A DNA stretch of 64,000 nucleotides from Dyadobacter jejuensis. GTDB lineage: Bacteria; Bacteroidota; Bacteroidia; Cytophagales; Spirosomataceae. The stretch lies in contig NZ_QGDT01000002.1 of assembly GCF_003149085.1 (NCBI RefSeq), forward strand, positions 186,001 through 250,000, in the 5' to 3' direction. A model generated the notes under the pieces. That model did not search any database and was not told the DNA's origin. It saw nothing but the letters and a program-made list of their open reading frames with translations. Positions 16,653 to 25,805 of this stretch are shown here, piece by piece. The translations under genes were made by a program, and so were the position numbers. The first letter of the stretch is position 1; each line of letters begins with the position of its first letter.

Positions 16653-17891
16653 TTATAATAATAAGCCAGCCAAAGTAGCCGACATATAGGAAGCCAAGGT
16701 CCCCGCTATAAGGGCCTTAAAACCTAACCGTGCCAAATCGGCTCGTCGGGTAGGGGCCAACTCCCCTATACCACCTACCTGAATAGCTATAGAACTAAAG
16801 TTAGCAAAACCACATAGGGCAAAACTAGTGATGACAATCGTTTTATGATCGAGGGTATCTTTCATTTTGATCAGATCAAGATAAGCAACAAATTCGTTGA
16901 TCACCATTTTGGTACCCATTAACGATCCGGCGGCCTCTATATCCTTACTAGGCACCCCCATGGCCCAAGCAAAAACAGAAAATACCTTTCCCAATAGGAA
17001 GTTGAAACTTAGTTGAGGAAAGGCAAACAAACCGCCTACCAGACCTAAAATATAGTCAAATAGAGCCACTAAAGCTATAAAACCAATTAACATGGCGATC
17101 ACATTAAAACCAACACTTAGCCCCTCACTAGCTCCTGCCGCAACGGCATCGAGTAAGTTGGCATGGGTCTTCTTGATCTCCAGCTTTACCGCACCTTTGG
17201 TATTGGATTGCTCGGTTTCAGGAAACATTATTTTTGAAATCACCAAGGCTCCAGGAGCAGCCATGAGGCTGGCTGCTATCAAATAAGGAGCCGGAACGCC
17301 AAGGGAAATATATACGGCCATCACTCCACCAGCAATACAGGCAAAGCTACCGGTCATAGAGGCCATCAGCTCCGAGTTGGTCATGTTTTTAAGGTAGGGC
17401 TTTATCATAATCTGAGCCTCTACCTGCCCTACGAAGGTACTTGCCACATTGGACACGGCCTCGGCACCACTTACCCCCATCACCCAGTATACTCCTTTGG
17501 CAATGGTAGATACCACCCGCTGCATAATACCTAAATGATAAAGCATATTCACCAAGACAGCCACAAAGATGATGGTAGGAATAACTTTAAAGAAAAAAAC
17601 GAAATCATTTCCTGGACCAAATGCCTTCTGCATCAGGTCGGAACGCACCAAGGTTCCAAAAACAAAGTCGGCTCCCTTGTCAGAAAAGGACAATAGTTTT
17701 TGTACTTTTTCTCCTAGCCATTGAAAGACTGCCTGCCCGGTATCGGTCCTCAATATAAAAACCGCTAATCCAAATTGCAGTCCCAGACCTACCCCTACTG
17801 TTCTGTAATTGATGGCTTTTCGATTATTGGACATCGCAAAAGCTATTCCTAATATCAGCAGTATGCCTAGTAAACCTGTAAATCTTTCCAT
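16653..17891 (-). CDS. Concentrative nucleoside transporter (NupC/CNT family)
   Basis: A 412-aa inner-membrane symporter with the CNT architecture: N-terminal helices, a gate region, and two inverted repeats. Signature segments include GVSGAEAVSNVASTFVGQ and MTGSFACIAGGV in the first half and CGFANFSSIAIQVGGIG near the end. CNT proteins import nucleosides with sodium or protons. The sequence does not show which nucleosides or which ion. It stands alone between the YihY gene and the ABC exporter operon. Confidence 0.9.
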   Translation of the reverse strand: MERFTGLLGILLILGIAFAMSNNRKAINYRTVGVGLGLQFGLAVFILRTDTGQAVFQWLGEKVQKLLSFSDKGADFVFGTLVRSDLMQKAFGPGNDFVFFFKVIPTIIFVAVLVNMLYHLGIMQRVVSTIAKGVYWVMGVSGAEAVSNVASTFVGQVEAQIMIKPYLKNMTNSELMASMTGSFACIAGGVMAVYISLGVPAPYLIAASLMAAPGALVISKIMFPETEQSNTKGAVKLEIKKTHANLLDAVAAGASEGLSVGFNVIAMLIGFIALVALFDYILGLVGGLFAFPQLSFNFLLGKVFSVFAWAMGVPSKDIEAAGSLMGTKMVINEFVAYLDLIKMKDTLDHKTIVITSFALCGFANFSSIAIQVGGIGELAPTRRADLARLGFKALIAGTLASYMSATLAGLLL

Positions 17892-17936
17892 GCCTTATTT
17901 TTTAGCGCTCATTTTCCAAGGCCGCAAAATAACGAA

Positions 17937-17944
17937 CAAATTTA
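17937..17944 (-). promoter_or_regulatory. Candidate -7 element of the nucleoside transporter gene
   Basis: On the minus strand this is TAAATTTG (TAnnTTTG), 45 bases upstream of the ATG. About 20 bases further up is TTTTCG, a poor -33 match. Confidence 0.4.
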
Positions 17945-18032
17945 TAGATCGCCGCATGGGATACGAAAACTATGATATTTATTAGATAAAATGCCTGTTT
18001 TTTTACTTAAAATATAACTATAACCAGCCCCA

Positions 18033-19154
18033 TTAGGAGGACTTTCGGTAATTGAACAGGGCCCAGGAATTAAAGAACACGGCAAATAATGCCATGATCA
18101 GAAAATGATTCTGGAGGTCGACCCAATTGCTCCCTTTGAGCACCACCCCACGCATCACCTCAATAAAATAGGTAACCGGATTAAGGTAAGCGATCACTTT
18201 GGCCCACTCGGGCATGCTATCGATAGAGGTAAACAAACCACTCATCAACAAAAATATCATCACAAAGAAGAAGGCGACCGACATGGCTTGTTGTTGTGTG
18301 TCGGTATAGGTCGATACCAACAAGCCAAAACCTAAGATGGCTACCAAATACAAGGCCAAATAGGCATATAATAGCAGGAGGCTACCCACCGGGATAATAT
18401 GATAAATATAACGGGACACCACCAATTGTCCTATGCTAAAAACTACCATACCAATCACCCAGAATGGCACCAGCTTCCCAATAATAAAGTGGTGCTTACG
18501 AATGGGTGAAACGTTGATCTGCTCGATCGTCCCTATCTCCTTCTCTTTTACAATATTTAGGGCCGACATATAGCCTCCAATCATGGTGACCAGAAAAGCC
18601 AAAATGCCTGGTACCATAAAAAATTTATAGTTCATATGGGGGTTAAACCAGTTGGACGAGGTCACAATAATTTGGGAAGAAGGTGCTGAGGCGCCCTTAT
18701 TTCGTTTTTCCTGGTTTAATTCTTCACTAAAATCGCCAATAATACGACTCAGGTACGAAGCCCCCACATTGGCTTTAGTCCCATTGATCGCGTTTACTGC
18801 CAGAAACAACCGCTCGACACCTTCCCTTTGGAGGGTATTCTCAAACTTAGCAGGTATTTCTAAAACCAGATCGGCCTCATCAAGGGCGATCATCCGATCG
18901 CCTTCCCGGTACGAATCCATAAAACCTGTTAAGCGAAAGTAGCCCGTCGCATCAATCTTATGGGTCAGTCTACTTGAAAAAGCGGAGCGGTCGTGATCTA
19001 CGACCGCAATATTAATATTCTTGATTTCGTAATCGGCTGCCAGCGGCAAAACGATGAGTTGGATCAAAGGCATTCCAAACAACATGGGCAAGAGCGCCTT
19101 ATTGCGAAAAATTTGCTTAAACTCCTTTTCCAATAAAAATAAAATCGTTTTCAT
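18033..19154 (-). CDS. ABC-2 type permease (YbhR/YhhJ-like), second copy
   Basis: A 373-aa ABC-2 permease with one N-terminal membrane helix, a large periplasmic domain (about residues 40-170) and five helices in the C-terminal half. The motif VKEKEIGTIEQINVSPI, just before the transmembrane core, is the cytoplasmic coupling region of the YbhR/YbhS family. It is the last gene of the exporter operon, 55 bp after the first permease; the two would form the heterodimeric channel. Confidence 0.9.
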   Translation of the reverse strand: MKTILFLLEKEFKQIFRNKALLPMLFGMPLIQLIVLPLAADYEIKNINIAVVDHDRSAFSSRLTHKIDATGYFRLTGFMDSYREGDRMIALDEADLVLEIPAKFENTLQREGVERLFLAVNAINGTKANVGASYLSRIIGDFSEELNQEKRNKGASAPSSQIIVTSSNWFNPHMNYKFFMVPGILAFLVTMIGGYMSALNIVKEKEIGTIEQINVSPIRKHHFIIGKLVPFWVIGMVVFSIGQLVVSRYIYHIIPVGSLLLLYAYLALYLVAILGFGLLVSTYTDTQQQAMSVAFFFVMIFLLMSGLFTSIDSMPEWAKVIAYLNPVTYFIEVMRGVVLKGSNWVDLQNHFLIMALFAVFFNSWALFNYRKSS

Positions 19155-19209
19155 ATCCTTTCAGTTTATGTATTATAACCCCACTACTTTCCAATTTTTG
19201 GGAAAAGGG

Positions 19210-20346
19210 CTACTCCAACCGAATCTTGAACTTACGCCAACTGACCACTAATAAGAAAATAGTCATCCCTACCAGTATAGCCGTCTCTTTCCAAATAGCG
19301 GACAATCCTAGTCCCTTAATCATAATGGCCTTGACGATTACATAATAATAGCGAGCGGGCACCACATGAGAAATTACCTGCAAGGGAATAGGCATATTTT
19401 CGATCGGGAACATAAAGCCTGTAAATAGCATGGTAGGTAGCATCATCCCCATCAATGACAAGAGCATAGCTGCCTGCTGAGAGTCGGTGACCGACGATAT
19501 TAGCAGGCCCAGAGATAGTGAAGTTATAATATAGATGGTACTGATACCAAACAGAAGCAGTAGACTCCCATTGATGGGCATCTCCAAAAGCACCACGCTC
19601 AGTACTAGAATCAAAGTCAAATTAACAAGCGACAATACCAGATAAGGGATGGCCTTGGAGAGAATGACCAATATGGGCTCAAAAGGCGACACCAACAACA
19701 CTTCCATGGTACCTAGCTCCTTTTCCCTCACGATAGAGATGGAGGTCATCATTACGCAGATCAACAATAGGACCAGTGACATCACCCCTGGAACAAAATT
19801 CGGCGCTCCTTTGAGTTGAGGATTGTACAACATACGCATCACAGGGACGATTCTGACCTCGGGCCGAACTTGAAGATTTCCCTTCTGGTCCGTTTGAAAG
19901 TCTTGGATGATATTATTCAGGTAATTAGTAATCGTATTAGCCGTATTGGGATCCGAACCATCGGTTATAATTTGTAAGGTAGGCTCCTGTTGCCGAGCCA
20001 AATCCGCTTCGAATTGGGCAGGTATTACCAATACGAGCCTAGCCTGGCCACTCTTAAAATGCCCTTCTATTTCGGCCGGATTATGGAGCATGGCCGCTAC
20101 TTCGAAATACTTGCTAGCCTCAACCCTTTGTATAAGCCGCTTAGAGGCTCTGTCGCCGGCTTGGTCATATACCGCTATTTTGGTATTCTTAATCTCGTTG
20201 GTAAGCGCAAACCCAAAGAGCAATATCTGAGCAATTGGAAGTCCAAATAACAGCAATAAAGATTTTCTATCACGAAAAACGTGATAAAACTCCTTCGTTA
20301 TAAAGGCCTTCATCTGGACCAGCAATATCTTTATAGTTGCATTCAT
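19210..20346 (-). CDS. ABC-2 type permease (YbhS-like), first copy
   Basis: A 378-aa ABC-2 permease paralogous to the next gene, with the same plan: N-terminal helix, periplasmic domain and C-terminal helices, and coupling motif VREKELGTMEVLLVSPF. Together with the second permease and the two ATPases it should form a drug- or small-molecule exporter reaching the outer membrane through the HlyD and TolC partners. Confidence 0.9.
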   Translation of the reverse strand: MNATIKILLVQMKAFITKEFYHVFRDRKSLLLLFGLPIAQILLFGFALTNEIKNTKIAVYDQAGDRASKRLIQRVEASKYFEVAAMLHNPAEIEGHFKSGQARLVLVIPAQFEADLARQQEPTLQIITDGSDPNTANTITNYLNNIIQDFQTDQKGNLQVRPEVRIVPVMRMLYNPQLKGAPNFVPGVMSLVLLLICVMMTSISIVREKELGTMEVLLVSPFEPILVILSKAIPYLVLSLVNLTLILVLSVVLLEMPINGSLLLLFGISTIYIITSLSLGLLISSVTDSQQAAMLLSLMGMMLPTMLFTGFMFPIENMPIPLQVISHVVPARYYYVIVKAIMIKGLGLSAIWKETAILVGMTIFLLVVSWRKFKIRLE

Positions 20347-20394
20347 GATAGACTTACTCTCTGATTATTACTTATCAACGGTTCTATTTTATCA

Positions 20395-21138
20395 TTAATC
20401 CGCTCTTTGGGCGCCTCTGGCCAATCGATAAAACACTTCTTCGATGCTGTTGACACCAAATTGCTCTTTTAGATTCTGCGGGCTATCTAAGGCATCCATT
20501 CGGCCGTCGACCATCACCGATACCCGGTCGCAATACTCGGCCTCGTCCATGTAATGAGTCGTAACAAAGATGGTTACTCCCCTTGCTGCCGCCTGATAGA
20601 TAAGGTCCCAAAATTGCCTCCTGGTTACCGGGTCGACGCCACCGGTAGGTTCGTCGAGGAACACGATTTTAGGGTCGTGGAGTACGGCCACTGAAAAGGC
20701 CAATTTTTGTTTCCATCCCAAAGGCAAGTCCCCTACGAGTGCCTTGGCTTTCGATTGCAAACCCAAATCGGCCAATAACTGATTTCCTTTTTGTCGGATA
20801 CCCTCATAACTTAACCCGTAAATACCTCCGAAAAAGCGGATATTTTCTTGAATGGTTAGGTCCTCATAAAGCGAAAATTTTTGACTCATATAGCCAATAT
20901 TTTTCTTAATAGATTCCGCCTCCCGATACACATCGTAACCAGCCACCGATGCCTCACCGGAGGTAGGCTCCAGCAAGCCACACAACATACGCATGGCTGT
21001 AGTCTTCCCTGCCCCATTGGCACCCAAAAAACCAAATATCTCTCCGGCATATACCTCAAAAGTGATATGATCGGTGGCTACAAATGTTCCAAATTTCTTG
21101 GTAAGGCCGTTGGCTCGAATGGATATCGTGTTGGTCAT
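20395..21138 (-). CDS. ABC transporter ATP-binding protein (single domain)
   Basis: A 247-aa nucleotide-binding domain: Walker A GANGAGKTT (about 37-45), Walker B IVFLDEP and the H-loop THYMDEA. The signature region reads LPLGWKQKL instead of LSGGMKQKL, which is degenerate and suggests that this half-site may be less active in hydrolysis than its partner. In E. coli YbhF the two ATPase domains are fused; here they are separate genes. It overlaps the upstream ATPase gene by 4 bases (ATGA). Confidence 0.92.
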   Translation of the reverse strand: MTNTISIRANGLTKKFGTFVATDHITFEVYAGEIFGFLGANGAGKTTAMRMLCGLLEPTSGEASVAGYDVYREAESIKKNIGYMSQKFSLYEDLTIQENIRFFGGIYGLSYEGIRQKGNQLLADLGLQSKAKALVGDLPLGWKQKLAFSVAVLHDPKIVFLDEPTGGVDPVTRRQFWDLIYQAAARGVTIFVTTHYMDEAEYCDRVSVMVDGRMDALDSPQNLKEQFGVNSIEEVFYRLARGAQRAD

Positions 21139-22094
21139 GATGCAGTTTTTAGTTGCTTTTCGGACTTCATCAAATACATAAAACAGTCTTCGATACTGGG
21201 CTTCACCTCCATAAAAACTACCTCTTGGTGTTTTTTGTCCTTCAAATAATCTTTGAAACGCCTAATGGTACTTTCTTCTTGATCCAAAAAGGTAAGATGT
21301 AAATATTCGCCAAATGCAAAACAACTCTGTGTTCCATCAAATGCCTGGGCATCGCACAATAGGGAATAGGTAGCCTTCGCCTTAAGGGCAAACAACCGGA
21401 TGGGGAATGCATCTAGAATACCCTGTGGTGTATCTATTTTCATGATGCGACCTTCCTGGATCAGGGCTATACGGTCGCAGAGGGTAGCCTCGTCCATATA
21501 AGGGGTCGAAACCAAGATGGTAATTCCTTGCTTCTTTAGCTTGGCAAGCATTTGCCAAAACTCCTTGCGCGACACCACATCCACTCCGGTGGTAGGCTCA
21601 TCGAGAAATAACACGGTAGGCTTGTGAATCAAAGCGCAACAAAGCGCCAATTTTTGCTTCATCCCCCCTGACAATTGTCCCGCTCTACGGTCCCGAAAAG
21701 GCGCAATCTGGACATAAATATCATGGATCAGATCCATATTTGCCTGTACCGTCGTATTAAAAAGGGTAGCAAAAAACTCGAGATTCTCAGCTACGGTAAG
21801 GTCCTGGTACAAGGAGAACTTCCCGGGCATATACCCCACCCTATTTCGTAGGGCTTTCACCTCCGTTGCAATGTCCAGACCATCCACTACGGCTTGTCCT
21901 ATATCGGGGACATATAAGGTGGTCAACACCCGTATCAAGGTCGTTTTCCCCGCTCCGTCGGGGCCAATTAACCCAAAAAGCTCCCCTGGCTCCACCGTAA
22001 AGGAAATATCCTCAATGGCTGTGGTAGCCCCCTTGTTAAAGGTCTTGGTCAAGGCTGTACATCTAATGCCCCGCTCTACTGTAGCTTCCTCCAT
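21135..22094 (-). CDS. ABC transporter ATP-binding protein with C-terminal extension
   Basis: A 319-aa ATPase with Walker A GPDGAGKTT, a complete signature LSGGMKQKL, Walker B VLFLDEP and H-loop STPYMDEA (the His is replaced by Pro-Tyr context, as in the N-terminal domain of YbhF-like proteins). About 80 residues after the domain are of unknown role. It is the partner of the following ATPase, to which it is translationally coupled, and follows the HlyD gene by 36 bp. Confidence 0.92.
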   Translation of the reverse strand: MEEATVERGIRCTALTKTFNKGATTAIEDISFTVEPGELFGLIGPDGAGKTTLIRVLTTLYVPDIGQAVVDGLDIATEVKALRNRVGYMPGKFSLYQDLTVAENLEFFATLFNTTVQANMDLIHDIYVQIAPFRDRRAGQLSGGMKQKLALCCALIHKPTVLFLDEPTTGVDVVSRKEFWQMLAKLKKQGITILVSTPYMDEATLCDRIALIQEGRIMKIDTPQGILDAFPIRLFALKAKATYSLLCDAQAFDGTQSCFAFGEYLHLTFLDQEESTIRRFKDYLKDKKHQEVVFMEVKPSIEDCFMYLMKSEKQLKTAS

Positions 22095-22130
22095 GCGTTC
22101 TTAATTTTTTTGTCCCAACGTGCAATAGGG

Positions 22131-23075
22131 CTATAAAAAACTCACTTCTCCGTACATACCTATTTTTAAGGTCCCATCATTGGGCACCATTATCTTGATG
22201 GCATATACCATATTCGCTCTTTCGTCTTTGGTCTGAATCGTTTTAGGGGTAAATTCTGCCTTGGAACTAATCCAACTCACTACACCCTCGTGCTGGTCAT
22301 AATCCTCCTTGTTGGCATCGGTCCATACCTGAACCTTCTGGTTAAGCTTGAGGCCGGAGAGTTGATCGCCTGTTATATAGGCTCTAAGCGTGAGCCTGGA
22401 CAGATCGGCCATTTTATAGATCCCCTTTCCGGGCAGGGCCATTTCGTTGGCATATATAAGCTGGTCCAAGACGGTCCCCTCCATAGGACAGCGGAGGGTA
22501 CACTTGCTCAGCTGATCGTCTATCTGTTGTACTTGCGACAACAAGGGTTCACGTTCGCTCAGGAGCCCTTTGGTTTGGGTATTCAGCACCGATCTTTGCG
22601 CCAAATCTTGATGACGCACTACCTCCAACTGCCTTTTAAGAGCCTCGAGTCGACCATTGATTTCGTCGAATTGTTGTGGGGTAGCCGCTTCTAACTTCAA
22701 CATATTTTGGACTCGATTTTTTTCAACCTCCAGCGTTTGGATCTGACTTTCGAGCACCAACCGTTGCTTTTGAAAGGCGGCCGTTTGGACACCAATCTGC
22801 GGCAGCTTGCTATCGATCCCTGCCAGCTGCGCCAGCAACTGTCGTTTCTTCAAATAAAGCTGAGTACTATCGATATACCCTATAATCGAACCCGATTTCA
22901 AAAGCTGTCCTTCTTCTATGTGGAGCTGCGTAATGATCCCACTCACTTCGGCAGGAATGATCACCTCCTCCGCCTCAAACACGCCGGAAGCATCATACGT
23001 TTTATTCTGGCTCTGACAACCCATCAGGACCCATAATAATGCTCCAATTGGCCCAAGTTTTAATAATGTTTTCAT
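22131..23075 (-). CDS. HlyD-family membrane fusion lipoprotein (YbhG-like)
   Basis: A 314-aa periplasmic adaptor. The N-terminus ends in LMGC (Cys19), a lipobox. A short biotinyl-lipoyl-like segment (VSGIITQLHIEEGQLLKSG) precedes a long helical hairpin (about 68-185) that should contact the TolC-type tunnel, and the second lipoyl half and beta barrel follow. It links the ABC-2 permease to the outer-membrane channel. Confidence 0.9.
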   Translation of the reverse strand: MKTLLKLGPIGALLWVLMGCQSQNKTYDASGVFEAEEVIIPAEVSGIITQLHIEEGQLLKSGSIIGYIDSTQLYLKKRQLLAQLAGIDSKLPQIGVQTAAFQKQRLVLESQIQTLEVEKNRVQNMLKLEAATPQQFDEINGRLEALKRQLEVVRHQDLAQRSVLNTQTKGLLSEREPLLSQVQQIDDQLSKCTLRCPMEGTVLDQLIYANEMALPGKGIYKMADLSRLTLRAYITGDQLSGLKLNQKVQVWTDANKEDYDQHEGVVSWISSKAEFTPKTIQTKDERANMVYAIKIMVPNDGTLKIGMYGEVSFL

Positions 23076-23126
23076 ATACTGGTCATTTTAAAGTAAAACC
23101 TCACTCGAAAAAAAAGGCTGTACGGG

Positions 23127-24389
23127 CTACTGCCCAAGCGTCGCCTGATGATTGTATCCATTGAGTAAAAACTGTATTTGATGATATTGGTAATTTTCTC
23201 TGGCGACCCCTTCGGCATTCAAGTCCCGCACATAGTCGGATGGAAGCTTCACGCCATTCGCCAACTGACTGGCCGACACATCCTTAACAGATTCCCGTAG
23301 TGTGATAAGCTCTTGGTCCGAAGCCAAAAGGCTCAACCATTTGCTCCGCTCTCCCTCCTGTTGAAGCAGACTTTGATGGGTTCGAAAAAGGAACAATTCC
23401 CGCTGCACCTCCAGAGAGGCGAGCTTATTACGCAAGATCTGACGTTCCCCCTTCAGGGTATACCCCGCCGCTATGGGCCAACTAACTCGAAGCCCCCCAA
23501 TGCCATAAAAGCTAAAATCGTTCTTCAAAAAATTCAAAGCTGGCCTGCCATACCCTCCCTGTGCGAACAGTTGGGCTTTGGGCCTACTCTTCACCAGCAA
23601 AAGCCTACCCTCAGCGGCAATTACATCCTTGGTAGCCTCTATGCCATCCAATTCGGGACGGGTCACTTGGCCTGCTATAAAGGAAACCGGGGGTGGTGTC
23701 TGTAACACTACCTGCTCCTGAAGCTCTTCGCCAATATAGTGTGCGAGCATCTGCAAATATGCGCCACGCATGGTACGCTGCTCCATGGCATTCTGCTCCA
23801 ACTGAATAAGTTCGGCCCTGAATACATCGGCATGAGACCGTAAGGCGGCCCCTTCGGCAATGGCTCCTTGAACCTGCTCCAACCCACGCTGCAAGTCCTT
23901 CCTCCGCAAATCGTTGACCAACAAACAGTTGTCGATCAACAATATTCCAAAATAAAGCTCATTAACGCTCCTTCGGAGCTGGTAGAGCTTCGTCCGTATA
24001 TCTGCCTGCTCTTGCTTAGCCTTGGCTTCGGCCAGTTTGGTCTGTCCTACCACAGCGCCCCCATCATACAGCACTTGAGTCACCTCTCCATATAGTTTGT
24101 ATTGATCCTTGCTAATGGTTGGGATTTCCACTCCGGGTATGCTGATCGGAAATCCGGTCACCTCCGACTGGTAGCTGGCCTGCCCATAAAGATTGATTTG
24201 AGGCAATAACCCCTTTCTCGCATTCTCTATGGTGTATCCCGCTGTGCTGGCAATCAGCCCTTGCTCCGCGATAAGGGGATAGTTTGCCTCCGCTTTAAGA
24301 TAACAGCCCGCCAGAGAAAGAGAATCGGGCTGGGCTTGGACGTTCCACCCCCAGGCCATTACCGCTATGGTGTACATCATCTTTTTCAT
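23127..24389 (-). CDS. TolC-family outer-membrane efflux protein
   Basis: A 420-aa outer-membrane channel subunit with a signal peptide (cleavage after VQA, about residue 19) and the two-fold repeated helical plan of the family, shown by long heptad-like stretches (about 100-200 and 310-400). It is the first structural gene after the TetR regulator, and the exporter genes follow in the same direction. Confidence 0.9.
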   Translation of the reverse strand: MKKMMYTIAVMAWGWNVQAQPDSLSLAGCYLKAEANYPLIAEQGLIASTAGYTIENARKGLLPQINLYGQASYQSEVTGFPISIPGVEIPTISKDQYKLYGEVTQVLYDGGAVVGQTKLAEAKAKQEQADIRTKLYQLRRSVNELYFGILLIDNCLLVNDLRRKDLQRGLEQVQGAIAEGAALRSHADVFRAELIQLEQNAMEQRTMRGAYLQMLAHYIGEELQEQVVLQTPPPVSFIAGQVTRPELDGIEATKDVIAAEGRLLLVKSRPKAQLFAQGGYGRPALNFLKNDFSFYGIGGLRVSWPIAAGYTLKGERQILRNKLASLEVQRELFLFRTHQSLLQQEGERSKWLSLLASDQELITLRESVKDVSASQLANGVKLPSDYVRDLNAEGVARENYQYHQIQFLLNGYNHQATLGQ

Positions 24390-24449
24390 AATCCACTAAT
24401 TTAATCAGTTACTTTAATCATTTGATTAAAAACAAAGCAAAAAAAAGGC

Positions 24450-25070
24450 CTAATCAGCCTTTACTTGAAGCATGGCTTCCACCCATAAAGGGATCATTTT
24501 TTTCCTTACCAACATCATTTCTCTATAATTAGCATCTTCGACGCCCACCACATTCTGTATAATAGGTTTGACCACAAACGGAAACACCACCATGCCCAGT
24601 AAGTTCATCAAAATATGTACTGGATTGATGGGTTCAATTTCGCGCCGTTCAATGGCTTCCCTAAGCTGTTCCGACATAATAGACCCTTCAAAAATCTTAA
24701 CGAATCGTACGCGTTGAAACATTTCCAATGGATTGCTTCGAATTTCACTTAATATAAAAATAGGCATATCTGGCTTATCCAGGAACAAGTCTATATAGTT
24801 CTCAACCAGTAATTTAAATTTTTCTTGATACGTAGTCCTAGCATCGGTGGTTACCGACTCTATGCTACATAAAAATTGCTTGAGATTGTCGGCCATAATG
24901 AGCTCAAAGAGCTTTTCTTTGCTCCTAAAATAATAGTTGAGCAACGCCAAATTGATCCCAGCCTCCTCCGCTATATCCCTGGTCTTGGTGGCTGCATACC
25001 CCTTTTGAGTAAATAACTTATGGGCAGCAGCTACTATCTTTTCCTCTGTTGATGTATTTTCCACGGACAT
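24450..25070 (-). CDS. TetR/AcrR family repressor of the exporter operon
   Basis: A 206-aa regulator. The N-terminal 60 residues carry the TetR helix-turn-helix (KGYAATKTRDIAEEAGINLA followed by LLNYYFRSKEKLF). The C-terminal ligand domain resembles no family I can name. It is the first gene of the operon, 60 bp upstream of tolC, in the same direction, so it most likely represses its own transcription and that of the exporter, as CecR does for ybhGFSR in E. coli. Confidence 0.92.
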   Translation of the reverse strand: MSVENTSTEEKIVAAAHKLFTQKGYAATKTRDIAEEAGINLALLNYYFRSKEKLFELIMADNLKQFLCSIESVTTDARTTYQEKFKLLVENYIDLFLDKPDMPIFILSEIRSNPLEMFQRVRFVKIFEGSIMSEQLREAIERREIEPINPVHILMNLLGMVVFPFVVKPIIQNVVGVEDANYREMMLVRKKMIPLWVEAMLQVKAD

Positions 25071-25099
25071 ATTCCTGATTTGGTCTTATGATAACGAGA

Positions 25100-25130
25100 C
25101 AAAAGTAAGACGCAAAACAGAATTAAACAA
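25100..25130 (-). promoter_or_regulatory. Promoter of the TetR-exporter operon
   Basis: On the minus strand TTTTTTG (TTG at 25128-25130) and TACTTTTG (25100-25107) are separated by exactly 20 bases, an excellent Bacteroidota promoter. The -7 box is 29 bases upstream of the regulator's ATG. Confidence 0.7.
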
Positions 25131-25134
25131 AAAA

Positions 25135-25152
25135 TTTAAACAAACGTTTAAA
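25135..25152. promoter_or_regulatory. Candidate TetR operator
   Basis: Perfect palindrome TTTAAAC-AAAC-GTTTAAA (18 bp, 7-bp arms) ending five bases from the -33 TTG of the operon promoter. Its size, symmetry and place are what a TetR-type dimer needs to block the polymerase. Confidence 0.6.
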
Positions 25153-25193
25153 ACAATTTTATAAACCCACCGATTCCATTCGAAAGGGCACTC

Positions 25194-25661
25194 TTATAAG
25201 CTAGCCATATGGCGTTGATGAAGGGCCGTTTCCGTTTTAGGCACCCATCGGCCATTTTTCTTTATAAAAACATCTATTTTTTGAAAGTTCTGCCTACGAT
25301 CCCCATCCGGGGTCTGATACACGATCTGAATCAGGCTATTCCTCACGGCCACCTTGGTGTCGTCGTAGAAGCGTATGGCTTCGCTATTGGGAAGGTACTG
25401 AGCCGACTTAAAAGTACCCAACCTGTTATCGACATGCTTACTAATGTCGACCAGCGCCAGGTTAGAAGACGGCAGGGAAGCACTAAGGGAAATAGGCTCA
25501 TGGAGTGCCGATGAGTCGGCCTTGGCTTGGTGGAGGGACCAGTCTGGTACACTTTCCGACTTCATTCCGTTGGTGGCGGCCTTTTCTTGAATGCAACAAG
25601 CCAATAAAAACACAAGGATGATGCAGGCGATAACCTGTTCTGTTTGTAGTGAAATTTTCAT
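25194..25661 (-). CDS. Putative lipoprotein of unknown function
   Basis: A 155-aa protein that I do not recognise. The ATG at 25661 is preferred over one at 25712 because it gives a lipoprotein signal, with LLACC (Cys at about 24) after a hydrophobic stretch. The mature part includes a region rich in beta-type residues (VAVRNSLIQIVYQTPDGD..QKIDVFIKKNGRWVPKTE). It is upstream of the TetR gene on the same strand but separated by that operon's own promoter, and downstream of metH. Confidence 0.6.
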   Translation of the reverse strand: MKISLQTEQVIACIILVFLLACCIQEKAATNGMKSESVPDWSLHQAKADSSALHEPISLSASLPSSNLALVDISKHVDNRLGTFKSAQYLPNSEAIRFYDDTKVAVRNSLIQIVYQTPDGDRRQNFQKIDVFIKKNGRWVPKTETALHQRHMASL

Positions 25662-25751
25662 AGCTAGGGGTGAATAGTTGAGTCTAACAAAGATTCCAAA
25701 TTTTTGCAGCAATTAATAGGGTAAAACTACCCGATTTACATCCACTTACAC

Positions 25752-25783
25752 AAAAAAAGGGTATGAGACAAGCCCATACCCTT
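25752..25783 (-). terminator. Terminator of metH
   Basis: On the minus strand AAGGGTATG (25775-25783) pairs with CATACCCTT (25757-25765) and is followed by seven T. It lies 23 bases beyond the metH stop. Confidence 0.88.
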
Positions 25784-25805
25784 CTGATCTGTAACTAATT
25801 ACAAA

